A DNA stretch of 64,000 nt from Lobosporangium transversale (GCF_002105155.1 NW_019029007.1:186001-250000), one strand, 5' to 3'; numbered from the stretch's first letter, positions 1 to 12,055 are shown. Notes: generated by a model not told the origin, from the sequence alone. Made by a program: numbers and translations.

Positions 1-1486
1 AGTTCTTCAATAGCGGCGAATACAATTAGAGAGGGCTTATCAGCTTCCATGAATTATTATCGTTTGGGGGAAATAAAAGCCATTTTATCACGAGATAGGC
101 TAGTTAATTTTTTCAACAAATCAGAGAATATCGAGACGAGACAAGATAGGGCTCAGGCAAATAGCATCGTCTCTCAAGGCACAGAACCAACGACTTGCAA
201 GAGCCATCCAACTCTGGTATTAGTCAGAAGTGGATAACGAAGGCCACAGCATCTACACCGATGTTTAAACAATATCCTTAACCTAAAAAAGGTCGTGTAT
301 CCAGAGGTGTACGGAGCAGACATTGAAAAATTCCCCAAATACTGCGGCAGTTAGAGGAATAGAAAGGTTTATCGGGGGCGGAGAAGCATCGAAGTAAGCG
401 AGTATGAATGAAAAAGTAGCCGCAGCTGCAGTCCCACTTGATATCAGCACTGTAGATAAAAACATACCGGACACTATCGCTTTGTCGTGGTTGTTAGAGT
501 TGAGCGACAAAATGATCCAGCACACCTTCCACAGTCAACGAGAAAGTCTCTTTCAGTTCCAATCCCTTCACGTAGCGTGGGGTCCTTTTAGTGTCAAGAA
601 GTTTCCTGCAGCGAAGCAAGGGAATCATAGCTTGAAAGGAAAAAGGAGGATCGAAGAAATGAAGGCGACACAACCTTGTGAATAGGGCTGCGATAACCCA
701 TATCGACTTTGATAAGTCGAGTAGGTTTTAAAACAATTCATGTTATTGTAGTTTGTATTTTGCTGATGAGGCGACCCACTAACGCCGCACTGAGTTATAT
801 TAAAGCCCCATGGGACTTTGACTTTTAACCTAACAGACAAACTATTCCTGCAGTATACAGTATAGTTGAATACCTGCTTCAATGAAATAAATCTGACATC
901 TTGTCATTCCAAATACCTTTTTTTTCTGTCGTGTTGCATCGTAGGGACTGATTTCAAGTCTGAGGCAATAGGCAACCGATATACGACAAGTAGAACACGG
1001 GGCACAAGTAAGTAAGTCTAGCAAATTTGAATAGACGCAAGAGCCATCACGAAGTAGCACCATGCTCACAAATGGAAATTATTTTTGTTATCAATTCAAT
1101 AAATATAAGAATGAATAAAAGTCGAAAATTTGCCGAGAACAGTCACGCGGACTCACGAGTTCGACTTTGGAGTAAGGGATGCAGCCCAAAGTGATTATTT
1201 ATAAAGACCCGCATGACAACTCCAAACAATTTCACTTCCCTCTTTTTGCTTTCCAATCATTATCAGACTTACCCCATACAAATATTCAGCTTACTGTCTT
1301 TCATTTGTTCATCCATCTATTCATTCACACGCGTGTTATTCATTTCTTTTCAACCTCAATTATCTTCATTCTAGTACACATTCTCTGTCCTACGCTTCCT
1401 CTTTCTTTCTCTCTTTCTCTCTTTTTCTCTCTCTCGCACACGTAAGCACCTATACTCTTCAAATCAATCCATCCTCCAATTTCAAT
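1..1486. other. no recognised gene; ATG8 upstream region
   Basis: I recognise no conserved protein here on either strand. A 93-codon plus-strand ORF at 404-685 starts Ala/Val-rich but matches nothing I know and has no splice continuation I can follow. The last 100 bases before ATG8 contain a pyrimidine tract (about 1395-1437, CTTT/CTCT repeats), common just upstream of start codons in filamentous fungi and probably part of the ATG8 core promoter or 5' UTR. Confidence 0.5.
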
Positions 1487-2180
1487 ATGGTTCGCTCCGC
1501 ATTCCAGCAAGAACATGCCTTTGGTAGGTAGTGCTTTGTCTTTTGGGTTGCTGAACCATCCTCAAGTAGACCTTGATAGATGTTGGTTTCAAAAGCCGCG
1601 CATCAAAGGAATTGAAATATGCAAAGCATTTACTTTCAAACTTTATTACCAAACAAATATATTACAAAAACTTATGACGTATGCATATTATTATTACTAT
1701 TACTATTATCATTATTGTCATTATAGAAAAACGCAAGGCAGAGGCTGAACGTATCCGTCAAAAGTATCCCGATCGTATCCCAGTAAGTTAGTCAAAGATT
1801 CAGCTTTATTATTTGTCATTCATTTTATGCATTTTATGGAATTATTATTCTAAATATTTTTTGTGCTTCCAATCTGCTTAAATCATCTCCAGGTCATTTG
1901 TGAGAAAGTCGACAAGTCTGATATCGCCACTATCGACAAGAAAAAGTATTTAGTACCCGCTGATTTGACAGTAGGCCAATTTGTTTACGTAATTCGCAAA
2001 CGTATCAAGCTATCGCCCGAAAAGGCCATCTTCATTTTCGTCAACGAAGTCTTGCCTCCAACTGCGGCATTGATGTCATCAATCTACGAAGAGCATCAGG
2101 ATAAGGATGGATTCCTCTATATTACATATTCTGGCGAGAATACGTTCGGTGCAGAATCAGAGAGCAATGAGACTGACTAG
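1487..2180 (+). CDS. ATG8: autophagy-related ubiquitin-like protein Atg8 (GABARAP/LC3 family)
   Basis: Ubiquitin-like modifier that is conjugated to phosphatidylethanolamine and drives autophagosome expansion and cargo capture. There are three exons, 1487-1523, 1727-1782 and 1893-2180, with GT-AG introns (GTAGGT...TATAG; GTAAGT...CTCCAG). The spliced product is 126 residues. It begins [12 protein letters not shown], continues [19 protein letters not shown] and carries the family signature [20 protein letters not shown]. The C-terminus is YSGENTFG followed by nine residues (AESESNETD), so Gly117 is the lipidated glycine once Atg4 removes the tail. The length matches the family (117-125) and no break is seen. 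Exon 1 is only 37 bases, too short for ORF scanning; I placed it from the conserved N-terminus and the donor site. Confidence 0.96.
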
Positions 2181-2599
2181 AAGAAAGTAACAGGCTATAC
2201 AAACACATTGTCCTCTTTCCCTATTCATTCTTGGCCACGTGTTAATCATGCAAGAAAAGAATGAAGAATGAACAAACAAAAAAAAAAAAAAAAAAATCAT
2301 TCCACAGGGTTTGAAGTTGACAGCAATCAGTGCCAGTCTATCTTACTAGAAGTTCAGCATTTGAATTTTCCCGCCCATGTTTTTCTCTGTTCATGTATAT
2401 TCCTATATTTCTCTTTGTACCATCACCAACTTTGCATCAATCGTCTTTTTCTAGCTGTAACCTTGTAGTTGTTTCTTACTCATTTTAATGCGATGGCGAA
2501 TAGGAGTGAAAGCAATAAAAAAGACGGTTCATTCAGTAATAAAGAAAGACCATTACTATCTAGTAGATTATTCAGATCATAGAGTCCATGTCATAATCT
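2181..2599. other. intergenic, convergent 3' ends; A19-type tract
   Basis: This is the 3' region between ATG8 (plus) and the membrane-protein gene (minus). It holds an A-run near 2279-2297 and AT-rich sequence that probably carries both polyadenylation regions. No further gene is supported. Confidence 0.5.
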
Positions 2600-3715
2600 C
2601 TAACTGCTTTTTTTTAAATCCTCAGTCACCGACGAGCTGGTATCTAATTCATCAGACATCTCGGGTACGCGTTCTCCTGCGCTGATGATGGCATCGATGT
2701 ACTGGTCAGCCTGTTGTGTAATGGCATCAATGTCTATCCTGCTAAGGGCTAAATCACGAGCCTCCCTATATTCGCTATCGCCTAACAAAAGACTGTGCTC
2801 AATCTCCCGTCGTTTCCAATACTCGACAAACTGCTTCCTCAACGTTTCATGCCTCAGCGATGCGACTCTGGCCAATTGAAGTGCCCGATGTCTCTGAATC
2901 ATGGCTTCTTGCGCATGACAAAGATCGTTGAGGATTTCTATCTCATCCCTCGATCCACCACTACGGCCAGATCGCTGCAAAAGTGCAATGATTACCGCCG
3001 ACATCAAAGCGAGAGCACCATGTCGAAGACGATGTGCACCCGTGTATCCTACCAACCAGGCATCGTCATTCATGAGGCCATTTAGCGTCCCGAAACCAGC
3101 GCTTCTCTGGTAAATTCCGTATTCAAGCACCGCAAATAGAACCAAGGCGGCAGCTCCCCAACTTCTGTATTTGTTTAGATGTGAGGTTTGAGTGGTTGCC
3201 AAGCCCAAGATAATACCCATACTCATATAAGAAGCCAATGCTCCAGGGATGAGATATAGCATGAAATCCGACTGCTCTGTGCAGTGATCACAGTTCAAAA
3301 AGGCATCTTGCCCATATACCTCATACCAAAGTCGATACTCCATAGCTTTGAATCGCTCTCGCATCGAATCCGGATACTTGTCCATAAAACCTGGATGGTG
3401 ATCCGCGTATTCCTTCCACGACTGATGCAGAATGAAATTAGGGCAGTCAGGAGGTAAAGAGAGTGCCCGAAAGATATTAGGAGGATTGTATAAGGCGACA
3501 TTATAGAGATGGTAAAGAGTTGTCAGACTCAACAAGGCTAATATAAACCGATTCCATGAACGAGTCTTTGGAGATATGTCTTCCTTATGCTTGTTGTTTA
3601 AGCGTTGGAGTGGCGATGGCGGGGGTGCTTTTGCAAAGAACGACCGCACGGCCTTAACCGCATATGGCAAACCGAGAACCACAAGGATTTGGATATAGGA
3701 TGCGTTGAGCATCAT
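2600..3715 (-). CDS. conserved fungal multipass membrane protein, unknown function
   Basis: Uninterrupted single-exon reading frame of 371 residues. I start it at the ATG at 3715-3713 (a second ATG follows at once) because the codons upstream are TTG CTC. Visible membrane segments are an N-terminal one (IQILVVLGLPYAV, about residues 8-20), one near 55-75 (ILALLSLTTLYHLYNVAL) and three in the middle (LIPGALASYMSMGIILGLA; AALVLFAVLEYGIY; ALALMSAVIIALL). A conserved-looking NCDHC cysteine pair lies between the second and third, and DCPNF follows the second. The C-terminal 110 residues are charged and helical, probably a cytosolic coiled coil. I recognise the general type (uncharacterised fungal membrane protein) but cannot name a function. 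It is divergent from the next gene and shares an intergenic region of about 475 bp. Confidence 0.85.
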   Translation of the reverse strand: MMLNASYIQILVVLGLPYAVKAVRSFFAKAPPPSPLQRLNNKHKEDISPKTRSWNRFILALLSLTTLYHLYNVALYNPPNIFRALSLPPDCPNFILHQSWKEYADHHPGFMDKYPDSMRERFKAMEYRLWYEVYGQDAFLNCDHCTEQSDFMLYLIPGALASYMSMGIILGLATTQTSHLNKYRSWGAAALVLFAVLEYGIYQRSAGFGTLNGLMNDDAWLVGYTGAHRLRHGALALMSAVIIALLQRSGRSGGSRDEIEILNDLCHAQEAMIQRHRALQLARVASLRHETLRKQFVEYWKRREIEHSLLLGDSEYREARDLALSRIDIDAITQQADQYIDAIISAGERVPEMSDELDTSSSVTEDLKKSS

Positions 3716-4191
3716 GAGCAAGGTCGCGGCCAGGTTGTTAGTGCCCGGTGGAAGGAGAAGTCAATGAAAGTGAAATGGGGGGAAAAGTGAGCTCGTCACC
3801 AGCCTAAGTGGCTTTTGTTTAATGCACGCACAAAAGCTCGCTGTCTCTTGTCGCTTACGTCGTAAAGAAATGGCACTCTTTTTTATTTATTTATTTATTT
3901 ATTTGATTGTTGCGAGAGTGATGGAGATTGCAGAAAAGTGTATTTTTTAGTGGGCGAGGATGGCAGTGATCGGAAAAATGGATGTGATCGTAATGATATG
4001 GGTCATAATAAAAGACGCGACATGAACGACTGCAATTTTCAAGTCCAGGAAACCTGTTGTGGCTTGGGTGTAATCAACTATCTTGGCTAGTTAGTACATC
4101 TTCTATTCATTCGAGAATGCTCTGTGCTTCATGAACTTGACGAATATGCAATCCTTAGAGGACCTGTACCAACTTCAAGAGTTTCAATTTG
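3716..4191. promoter_or_regulatory. divergent intergenic region with (TTTA)n repeat
   Basis: Shared upstream region of two divergent genes. It contains a short TTTA/ATTT microsatellite around 3880-3905. A second short plus-strand ORF starts at ATG 4131 and reads MNLTNMQSLEDLYQLQEF before stopping at 4246. It could be an alternative first exon of the zinc-finger gene if an intron removes about 4199-4247, but I see no strong splice signals. Confidence 0.4.
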
Positions 4192-5295
4192 ATGGACCAC
4201 GTGGATATTACTATAAAGTCACTACAAACACAAATGCCAATACATAAGGCTGGTGTTGATACCAAATCCTCTGGTACCGACAATGCTGCACAAAAACACC
4301 TCTATGCTTGGCAATTATTACCTGATGAGGAGCTGCAAAGGATTTCATACAATTCTCGCAAGCAGCAGCAAAAAAGACTAATGGTATATATTTTTTAATC
4401 CGACGCTGGTTGCTTATCTTGGCTGTGTTTGCTTTGGTTTAAAACTCCTTGTTATTTATATGACAACAGACGTTCTTTTCTTTTTAAATTATCGCTGTTT
4501 ACCTTTGAATAGGAAAACCCACCAAAATGTCCCACTTGCCCAAATGCACGTTTTACCTCAATCGCCATGCTCACAACTCATTTATCGTCTAAAAAGCACC
4601 TTGCAAGAGTAAAGCAGTTACATAAAGATCAAACCTCAGTATCCACAGTTGATCCTTCCAACAAGTTCTCAAAACCGACCTCTGCACTATTAAAGCCCGA
4701 AAAAAACAACCCCATTGAAGAGGTGGAAGTATCACGCCGGCAAGGAGCAAAACAACGAAGAAGACAACTTGAAAGAGCCATAAAGAAGGCAAGGTCTCGG
4801 AAACAGAGGTTAGCTGACTCAGGTGATGCAGGACTAAAGATGAACTGGATATCCAATGAAAAAACGCAAGACAAGAATAAGAATGATCGTCCTTCGAAAC
4901 AAACATCTATAACACACATCTCGGCCCCCCGTCTGTTAAACCAAACAGATATAAGTATAGCAGCCGCTTCCCAGACACAAAGTAGCTGTACGAAAAATGC
5001 AGGACAACGTGCAATGCCATCAACTCTTCTCAACGAAACTTCCATCAATGCAACTCAAGCTCATTGGTATTGTTCTGTTTGCGGGTCACGTTGGAATAGG
5101 TGGAAGGCATGGCTAGGCCACCTCCTTAGTGCACAGCACTTGCGTCATGTATTACGCACTATGAAACAGGTAGCTCTACCAATTGCTCCATATAGAAGAA
5201 TAGATGTGGCTGCATCAAAAGATGTTTTCGGGTGGGGCACTGGTGCAGGTATCGTTGAGGAAGAAGAAGTAGAAGATGAAGGTGAGGTGAAATAA
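4192..5295 (+). CDS. two U1-type C2H2 zinc fingers, SCNM1-like
   Basis: Two exons, 4192-4383 and 4513-5295 (donor ATG/GTATAT, acceptor TTGAATAG), giving about 324 residues. Finger 1 reads CPTCPNARFTSIAMLTTHLS followed by SKKH (C-x2-C-x12-H-x5-H). Its AMLTTH...KKHL core closely resembles the zinc finger of sodium channel modifier 1 (SCNM1), a minor-spliceosome factor. Finger 2 (WYCSVCGSRWNRWKAWLGHL then SAQH) has the same spacing, typical of U1/matrin-type RNA-binding fingers. The middle is basic (SRRQGAKQRRRQ) and the last 14 residues are strongly acidic, as in SCNM1. The acidic tail and first finger favour SCNM1; the second finger is unlike the animal protein, so this may be a fungal-specific relative. 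The start is the first ATG after an in-frame stop at 4156. Confidence 0.8.
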
Positions 5296-6103
5296 GCTAA
5301 AGAGAAAAACCTTATTTGTTCCAATCCTCTTTCGTCAACAGACCCCACGATCAATAAAAGTCAGACTCAGTAGATATTTAGTATATATATATATATATAT
5401 TATATATTATATTTATACACTTCAGAACAGAGATAAAATCTCTAATCCATCAGCAGTCTCACATCCTTGATAACGTCAGTCCCAACGGCATCCAGACATT
5501 CAGGGTGTTGGAGAAAAGTATGTAAACAATCGTGGAAAACTTGCCTTGTTTGATTGTTGTGCTACCCACAGAACTCAAGAGGACTGTGCACTTTGCTCTT
5601 TGATCTCCCAAATTGCAAAGTACTTAAAGAATCCAACCAGAGTGATGGGTAGAGCTATATTCATTCAGATATTCGTATACTTTGCTTCCTTAATCACATC
5701 TCGTAACGAATATGATTAGGACGACTGACTTAAAACCTGTCGGCGACTGAAACATGGACGATGCCAATCATTTCTTTATTGGATCTGCTCATGACAAAAG
5801 AGTCTCAGTAGCGTGCACAGGGTCACAAAATTTTTCCTGTGATCCTATATATGTCGTCACATGATATTTCAGTCCTCCCTTTTTGATTTCCATCTATCTA
5901 TCCGTATCATTCTCTTATGGTGAGTTCCTTGCGTCAATATGAATCACAAATATAGCTATTCATTTATTATATTTTAAAATAAGAATCAAAAATGGATAAC
6001 ATTCTCTTCCTATTTGCAAGGCGCATTGTGGCTTTGCGCTATCGCCATCCTTTAAAATACTCGCTCCATTGAAACTATTGAAACAAACAATCATAACACT
6101 ACC
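5296..6103. other. intergenic; AT dinucleotide microsatellite 5381-5410
   Basis: No gene recognised. A (TA)n tract of about 30 bases lies just after the zinc-finger gene. The last 200 bases precede the Crinkler-like start codon and contain pyrimidine-rich stretches. Confidence 0.6.
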
Positions 6104-7971
6104 ATGGCCACCGAAGTAACCCTCTTTTGCGTTATCGATGGAGATTCCTCCATATTCTCAGTGGATATCTCCTCTTCAAAAACGATAGACCATCTCAAGG
6201 ATGCCATCAAGAAAAAGCAGCTAGAGTTTCATGATATTAATGCAAGCAAGCTCACTCTCTGGCATGTCGCCATTTCTTCTATCTCCAAGAAACCAATTAC
6301 ATTAAGCAATCTTACAGACGAGCAGAAGGCGCAGAAAAACCCAGAGAAGCTCGAAGATCCGACTAGCGAGGTCTCTGAGGTTTTTGGCGCTGTACCACCA
6401 AAAAAAACCATCCATGTCATTATTGAACGACCAGGTACTATTCCACTCTACTGGTATGCCTTTTTTTTTTGTCCACAGTTAACTATGATTAAACAAGTCA
6501 TACGCACTTTCTATTTGTATTCCTTTCTCCTAAGTTAAAAGTGAAGGGAATGAACCTATAATCGCAAGTCTACAGACGACGAACGCAGATCTACAAAAGG
6601 AAATCGCCGACTTGAAGCAACGACTGCATACGAACGCAAATTTAGGAACGATGATCGTAACTTTAGAAACGACAATCGCAAATTTAGAAACGATAATCAT
6701 AAATTTACACAAGGAAATGACCGACCTGAGGCAACAAAAACTGCATATGGAAGCAGATTTAGAAATGGTACAAAAGAAAAACGCCGAATTGGAGCAACAA
6801 CTACAGGCGGACACATATACTAGTAAGTGATAATCAACAATAAGTGAGAATGTGGAATGGAAAGATGTCGAAAGGAACCATAGTGAAAGAGAGCTGACTT
6901 TGTTGTTATTCTAGCACTGAGCGTCGTGAACAAAAGAGATCGGAATAAGGTTATTTGCACATATTCCACCAATATTAAATCAGCTACTATAGGAAGCCTG
7001 CGAGAAAGCCTTCGAGATTATTGCTTGGAGTTTGAGGAGTTCGAGGAAGTCCAAATATTTGTGTACGATGAGGAAACGAAGACATTTCCGTTGTTGAGAG
7101 ACGACATTCAATTTCGTTCTATCTTGGAAAAACTTCAGCAAAAAAAGTGGAAAAGGCTCATTATATCTTTGGCTACCCCAGCCATTAGTTTTTCGTCATG
7201 GGACTGGAAAAAAGTTCAAGACACGTATAAATTACAATCGTTCATTGATCTACCAAAATTTGATCTCAAGCCCAAGGAGGACTTGACAGAAGCTGAAGAG
7301 ACAATATTGGGACATATTGTGGACGATTGCATTCGCAAAGGTAGAGCCTATGCATTTAATGCACAATCAAATGAGGCTACAAGATCAACAATTGTCGATG
7401 CATTCATGGTTGGAGCAGTATCGCTCTATGCGCCCGACATGATCCTTTCGCAACAACAGTCTTTGAAAGGCACGCGCGGCTATGGGACTTTGGACTTTGC
7501 TGTTGTTGACTGTATCAATTCGGGACAATTTCTTGGCATTACGGAAGTGAAGAAGGACGATCATGTGCAAGGCCTTGCACAAAATATGGTACAGCTCGAT
7601 GTAGCCTTGCACAATAGGAAACGAAAACGAACTGAGAGGATGGAGATTGCCCTAGAGCCCTTAGGGCTTATGGAATCGTAACCAACTCATTTCAATGGGC
7701 ATTTGTTGAATCTACATTGGAAAATGGCACGCTAAAATACCGAAGGTTGGAACTGACTAAATCTTTAGAAGTGATAGGAGAAATGGAAGACGTGAGAGAC
7801 AGATGCAAGCTTATATTTGGCTATGTCCTTACTCTTTTCGAATTAATGAAGAATGAAATGAGCACGAGAGGTAGTTTCAACATCGAATCTGACTCCCCAG
7901 CAACCAAAAAATCAAAATTTGATCAGTCATCAACAGCAACGATAACAACACCAATAACAACAACACAATGA
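6104..7971 (+). CDS. Crinkler (CRN)-like protein with coiled coil and PD-(D/E)XK-type domain; frameshifted
   Basis: Exons 6104-6434, 6535-6822 and 6915-7971. The N-terminus (MATEVTLFCVIDGDSSIFSV, later KLTLWHV) is the ubiquitin-like header of Crinkler proteins, a family of host-directed or inter-organism effectors known from oomycetes and common in Mucoromycota. Exon 2 encodes a coiled coil of about 90 residues with repeated LETTIANLE-type heptads. Exon 3 holds a restriction-endonuclease-like domain with GTLDF and, about 18 residues on, TEVKK, fitting the D...ExK catalytic pattern, then DDHVQGLAQNMVQ and YGIVTNSFQWAFVEST. A 1-nt frame change occurs near 7660-7670: the first frame stops at 7681, while the YGIVTNSF frame runs on to 7971 with a Thr-rich tail. 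No intron can explain it, so it is a real break or a consensus error. There is no signal peptide, as is usual for fungal CRNs. Role is inferred from the family. Confidence 0.82.
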
Positions 7972-8134
7972 TATCCGCTTAAAATAGCATACAGCAGTTT
8001 TGTAATAAATAATATTCCAATATCATCAGTTGGAAGCTTTCAAGTAAAATGGAGTGACACTTTAGAAGTGTCTAACGAAACGCCTTCAACGGTGTGGTTT
8101 ATTTTTATTTTAAAGAAATATATGTATAAACACA

Positions 8135-11100
8135 TTACTTAAAAGCTTTTTTTCTTTGTGCTCGACGCATCTTAATGTAGGAATTGTTGGAGCCAGCGTT
8201 GATGATAGCCTTGGAAACTGACGTCAGGGCATCAGCTTCCTTTTCCACTAACGTCATGCATGTTGATTTTGATATCTCTTCTAGCACAGCCTCAATTAGT
8301 TCCTTCTTGAATTGATACAACTTCCTTTTCTGTGCATCGAATCCTGAACGCCATTTTGCTCTTTTTTGGTCAGAGCTCTTATTCAAAGCCCAGATCGAGG
8401 GCCGTCCATCGACACCATGGAACCATTCCTTCCATTGATCCTTGAGAAGCGCTGCTTGCGGAAGCATTTCGTGCGAGGACAGGGTTGTTCCAATCTGAAC
8501 GTAGAGCATGGCGATCTGTTCTGCCAACTGGTCCAAATCAACTCTACCTTGCATACCAGACTGAGATTGAGGTTGAGATTGAGAGTGAGCTTGTCTTTGT
8601 TCTACAACTACTTCTTCTTCTCTTTCTCTCGCTCCGTCTACTTCATTGAAGAATGAATCCTCGCCTTGTAAAGGTGAAGAGGTGTTGGTAACGCTCGCTT
8701 GCTCATGAGCCGGCTCATGGCTAACCAGGTGCCCGTCTGTGTGCCCTTGCTCCGGGGTGAATGGGCTCCTCTGTCCTGCTCCACATCCCTGCTGTATCTG
8801 GAGATCGAACTCTCGTATTTGCTCTCTTTGGATTGATTTGATCTCAGATACAGTGTGGCCTATAGTTCTTCCTGCACCATTGAAGGCCCCCTCATCCCTT
8901 GAGAGAGTGCCACTAGCTGACGATTGACACTTGACATATGCGTCCTGAATGAAGAAGTCAAGTTACAGTTAGATGTATCAACGCGTTCTCGTGATCGTAT
9001 GAAGTCATCAAGAGCTGAAAGCTGTGCTCCTAAAACATCAAGTTTCTGTGCTATTGCGGGAGCGTTTGCTGCAAGGCTATCCATCGAGGGAGATCTTGCC
9101 TCACTCATTGTTTGGCGCAACTTTGCACTAAACTCTCCGAACTCTGGCGATTGAAAGACTGGCATCTGGCAGATATGGTGCATCCGGTAAATCTGGTAAT
9201 AGCAATTAGCATTGTCGGTAATTTCCATAAGTACAGCCATATCCTGAAGAATAATCTTCCGAAAATGAGCAAGAATAATATTAAAGCGTATTTTTGGTAT
9301 TTCCTCCTTGCAATGGCTTGTTTGTTCCAAAAGGGGTCGATTGTAGTCCTCGGGGCGGTCCATCATGATATTCTCAATGCGCTGCTCCCAGTCTTTGTTT
9401 CCTTCAAACAGGTTCTCAATGAAAGGAAAAATCATTCTCTGAAGTTTGGGATCAGGAATAAGTGTGTTGCGAGGAAGCCAGAATTCCTCATCAGTTCGCG
9501 TGAAGCCTGCCATCGAATACGGAACAGCTCTTGGAACTGGATGTAGGTAATGGATCGCCAAGCGAGAATGAAGCCAATTGCCTTGCTGAGATATCTGGTC
9601 ATGCGATGATCCATTGAGCATCGCGTGTTGTGCTCCAGCTTTGCGGCCCGCATGAGTAACTTTATCACTATGATGGCCTGCCTTATTCATAACCCCTTTC
9701 ATAGCCCTAAGAGCAAGAAGTCGCGAGGAAGCGTCAATCCATCAATTACTATTGCACTACCATACAAAGCCATGTATACCCTGTACTTACTTGTAGAGTG
9801 AGGTTGAGGACATACGGGTTCTATCAGAAGCGCCGAAAATGAGGAAAGTTTCCATCCATTTGTCGTCATGAAAGTCAGGAACGTTTTTTTTGTCCTACAG
9901 TCAAAAGTTACGAATAATAATAGATGTGAGCAATCGAATGTCGGTACAGCCCCGAAACATTAAACAGAAAAAGTATCAGGAACTAACCATCCATAGCTCT
10001 AATAGATAAAATCCTAAGGCACCTAAAGGACACAGCTCAACATCTTTATTGCGAATACAAGACGAATAGATAGTGAAGTCCTGATTTGTCTTGCCATGTG
10101 TAATCTCAAGAACAAGGGCAAAAGAAAGCTGGCGCCCATTCTCAGCCGTTGCATGGATATGTGGGAACAGGCTACTCAATTTCGCATCAAGTAAATTTTG
10201 GCCACGAGCAATCAAAAAATGATTCAAGGCAAAGCTAACTCGGTCGCGAGCCCCAAGCAGCTTGTGAGTCTTAGCTCCACCATTCAGAGGTTTGTAAGAT
10301 CGAGTCCAACAAAGTTTCAAGAACTGCTTGAGTTGAGCTGGTGTGTATGCATTGTCGACCGACATTCGATATTGGTTCTTGAATTTATTGCTTTGTTGAT
10401 ACCTGCAGAACAGCAATTAGGGCAATTAGCAATATGCAATATTATATGTTTTAAAACAACATCCACTCCTTCAATTTTCAGGCCTCAAAGTTAAATAATA
10501 CTACATTATGCTGCTGTCTACTCCTACCTTTTTCTGTATGATGAAATGATCCCTCTGAACTCGGCTGTACGTAGACTTGCCCATGGCTGGTTGCTAGGGT
10601 TGGGAACTAATGCTCGCTGAGACTGATAGAGCGATATGACCGACTTGACATATGCATCAACTGTCTCTGGAGAAGGGAGATCACCTTCATAATCTATTGT
10701 GACGTTGACACGCAATGGCTTGATGCTATAGAAGTCGTCCTCCGCCTGTACTGATTCTTCTGCCACAAGTTCACGCACATAGAGTAAGAATTTCTCGTAT
10801 GTGACCATGTCTCCATCCATGAAATGCTTACGCTCGCACCAATCCTATATATATTGGATCAATTAATTGCTACCAATAAACATTATTTTTTGCATTGCTC
10901 AACTACTATTCAAATAAGCTCACGCACCACCCAATGCCGTTGGTATTGTTGATAATGATACACTGTTCGACGTGCTAGGGATTTTTCACGATCCTTAGCT
11001 GCCTCCTGTAGGACCAACGTACAAGCTATTTTGTTATGGGTGGCATATGCTGTCTTGTTCGCCATGGATGCAACAACATCAGCTCTGCTCGCAGCTGCTA

Positions 11101-11245
11101 TAGGTTGACCTTTGCGTCGTTTAGGAGTTGCCGGGTTTTCTTGTAGCGTTATATGCCGCTTTTGGCTTTGAAGTCCTTGTTCCTGAAATTGGAATTGATC
11201 TTGGAATTGTACCTGAAATTGAATTTGATTTTGGAGTTGGGGCAT
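8135..11245 (-). CDS. Crypton tyrosine recombinase with NDC10-like core and GCR1_C DNA-binding domain; one frameshift
   Basis: Five exons, 11245-10928, 10844-10528, 10402-9988, 9894-9791 and 9706 to about 8880, then a 1-nt frame change in a five-G run near 8885, then on to 8135. All junctions keep frame, for example HWV/DWCERKHF, YRK-R-YQQSNKF, LWM/DKKNVPDF and LY-K-AMKGVMNKAG. The N-terminus is Gln-rich. The middle (LCWTRSYKPLNGGAKTHKLL, then ARDR, ARGQN) matches the NDC10-type core related to Crypton recombinases; Arg in ARGQN is the likely first catalytic residue. KVTHAGR supplies the HxxR motif, GNW the His/Trp position and HYL the candidate tyrosine nucleophile. A coiled coil follows. 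The C-terminal section (WKEWFHGVDGRPSIWALNK ... KRAKWRSGFDAQKRKLYQFK) is a GCR1_C-like DNA-binding domain, the usual Crypton tail. It integrates by site-specific recombination and leaves no terminal inverted repeats. Confidence 0.88.
8135..11245 (-). mobile_element. Crypton DNA transposon (recombinase part)
   Basis: The element is defined only by its recombinase gene. Cryptons lack terminal inverted repeats and make very short or no target duplications, so I cannot fix its ends by eye; the true element probably extends some hundred bases either side (about 7.97-8.13 kb and 11.25-12.0 kb are free of other genes). Confidence 0.7.
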
Positions 11246-12055
11246 GTGTATGTGTGAATCTAACTGTTGTCCTAAATACTGACCAACATTCTGTGGTGAT
11301 TCTAATTATAATTTCAAGAGTTCAAGAGTTATTATTTGGTTTTCTTTCTTTAAAGGATCAACAGCAAGCGACGACTATTGTTTGTATATAATATAATGCT
11401 GAATAACGAATGTGCTCACCAAACCAGCCTTAGTCCGCCAGCGATAGAGAGCGATAGGCTACCTTGAAGAGGACTTCCTAACTATTCTGTGCATTGGTTG
11501 CATTAGATGTGAATAGCGCTTCCATGTTATTTAATGCTGAGTGGTGGGGAATGAAGGGGTGGGTGAAGGGAGAAGTGATAAAACAAGTTAAGAAAAATGT
11601 TTGCTTATCCCTCTCCATTAGTGCAAGTCATATGCGATGGCCTTTCCAAATTTACACATCTACACAAAAACGGTATTCAGGCTAAATCACGCTGGAGATC
11701 ACATTCTATATATTTTGTCAATTTTTTATATTACTTTTCTTTGTGATTCAATAAAAGAAACAAGGTTTGTGACCACATAATTTCAAAATACCAATTCAGT
11801 AAGCGGACAGGGTTTGCTTTTTACTCCTTTCTTCCCTTCTTTTCTCCGTTCATCCTCATCAATTATTCATTATTCCTTGATATACCCATAAAAACACTAG
11901 AAAAAAAACCCTATACAGATTATCAGAAATTGAATTCTTCAATATAAAATTTACTTCGTACTCTTCCCTTTTTGTATATATTTATTAAAAAAAAAAAAAA
12001 AAAAAAAAAAAAGCCAAGCAACATAACAAGAGACAACAGTATTGAGACGGTTGGA
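11246..12055. other. intergenic; A26 tract, permease upstream region
   Basis: No gene recognised. It holds a long A-run at about 11986-12011 about 45 bases before the permease start codon, and AT-rich sequence that may include the Crypton 5' flank. Confidence 0.5.
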
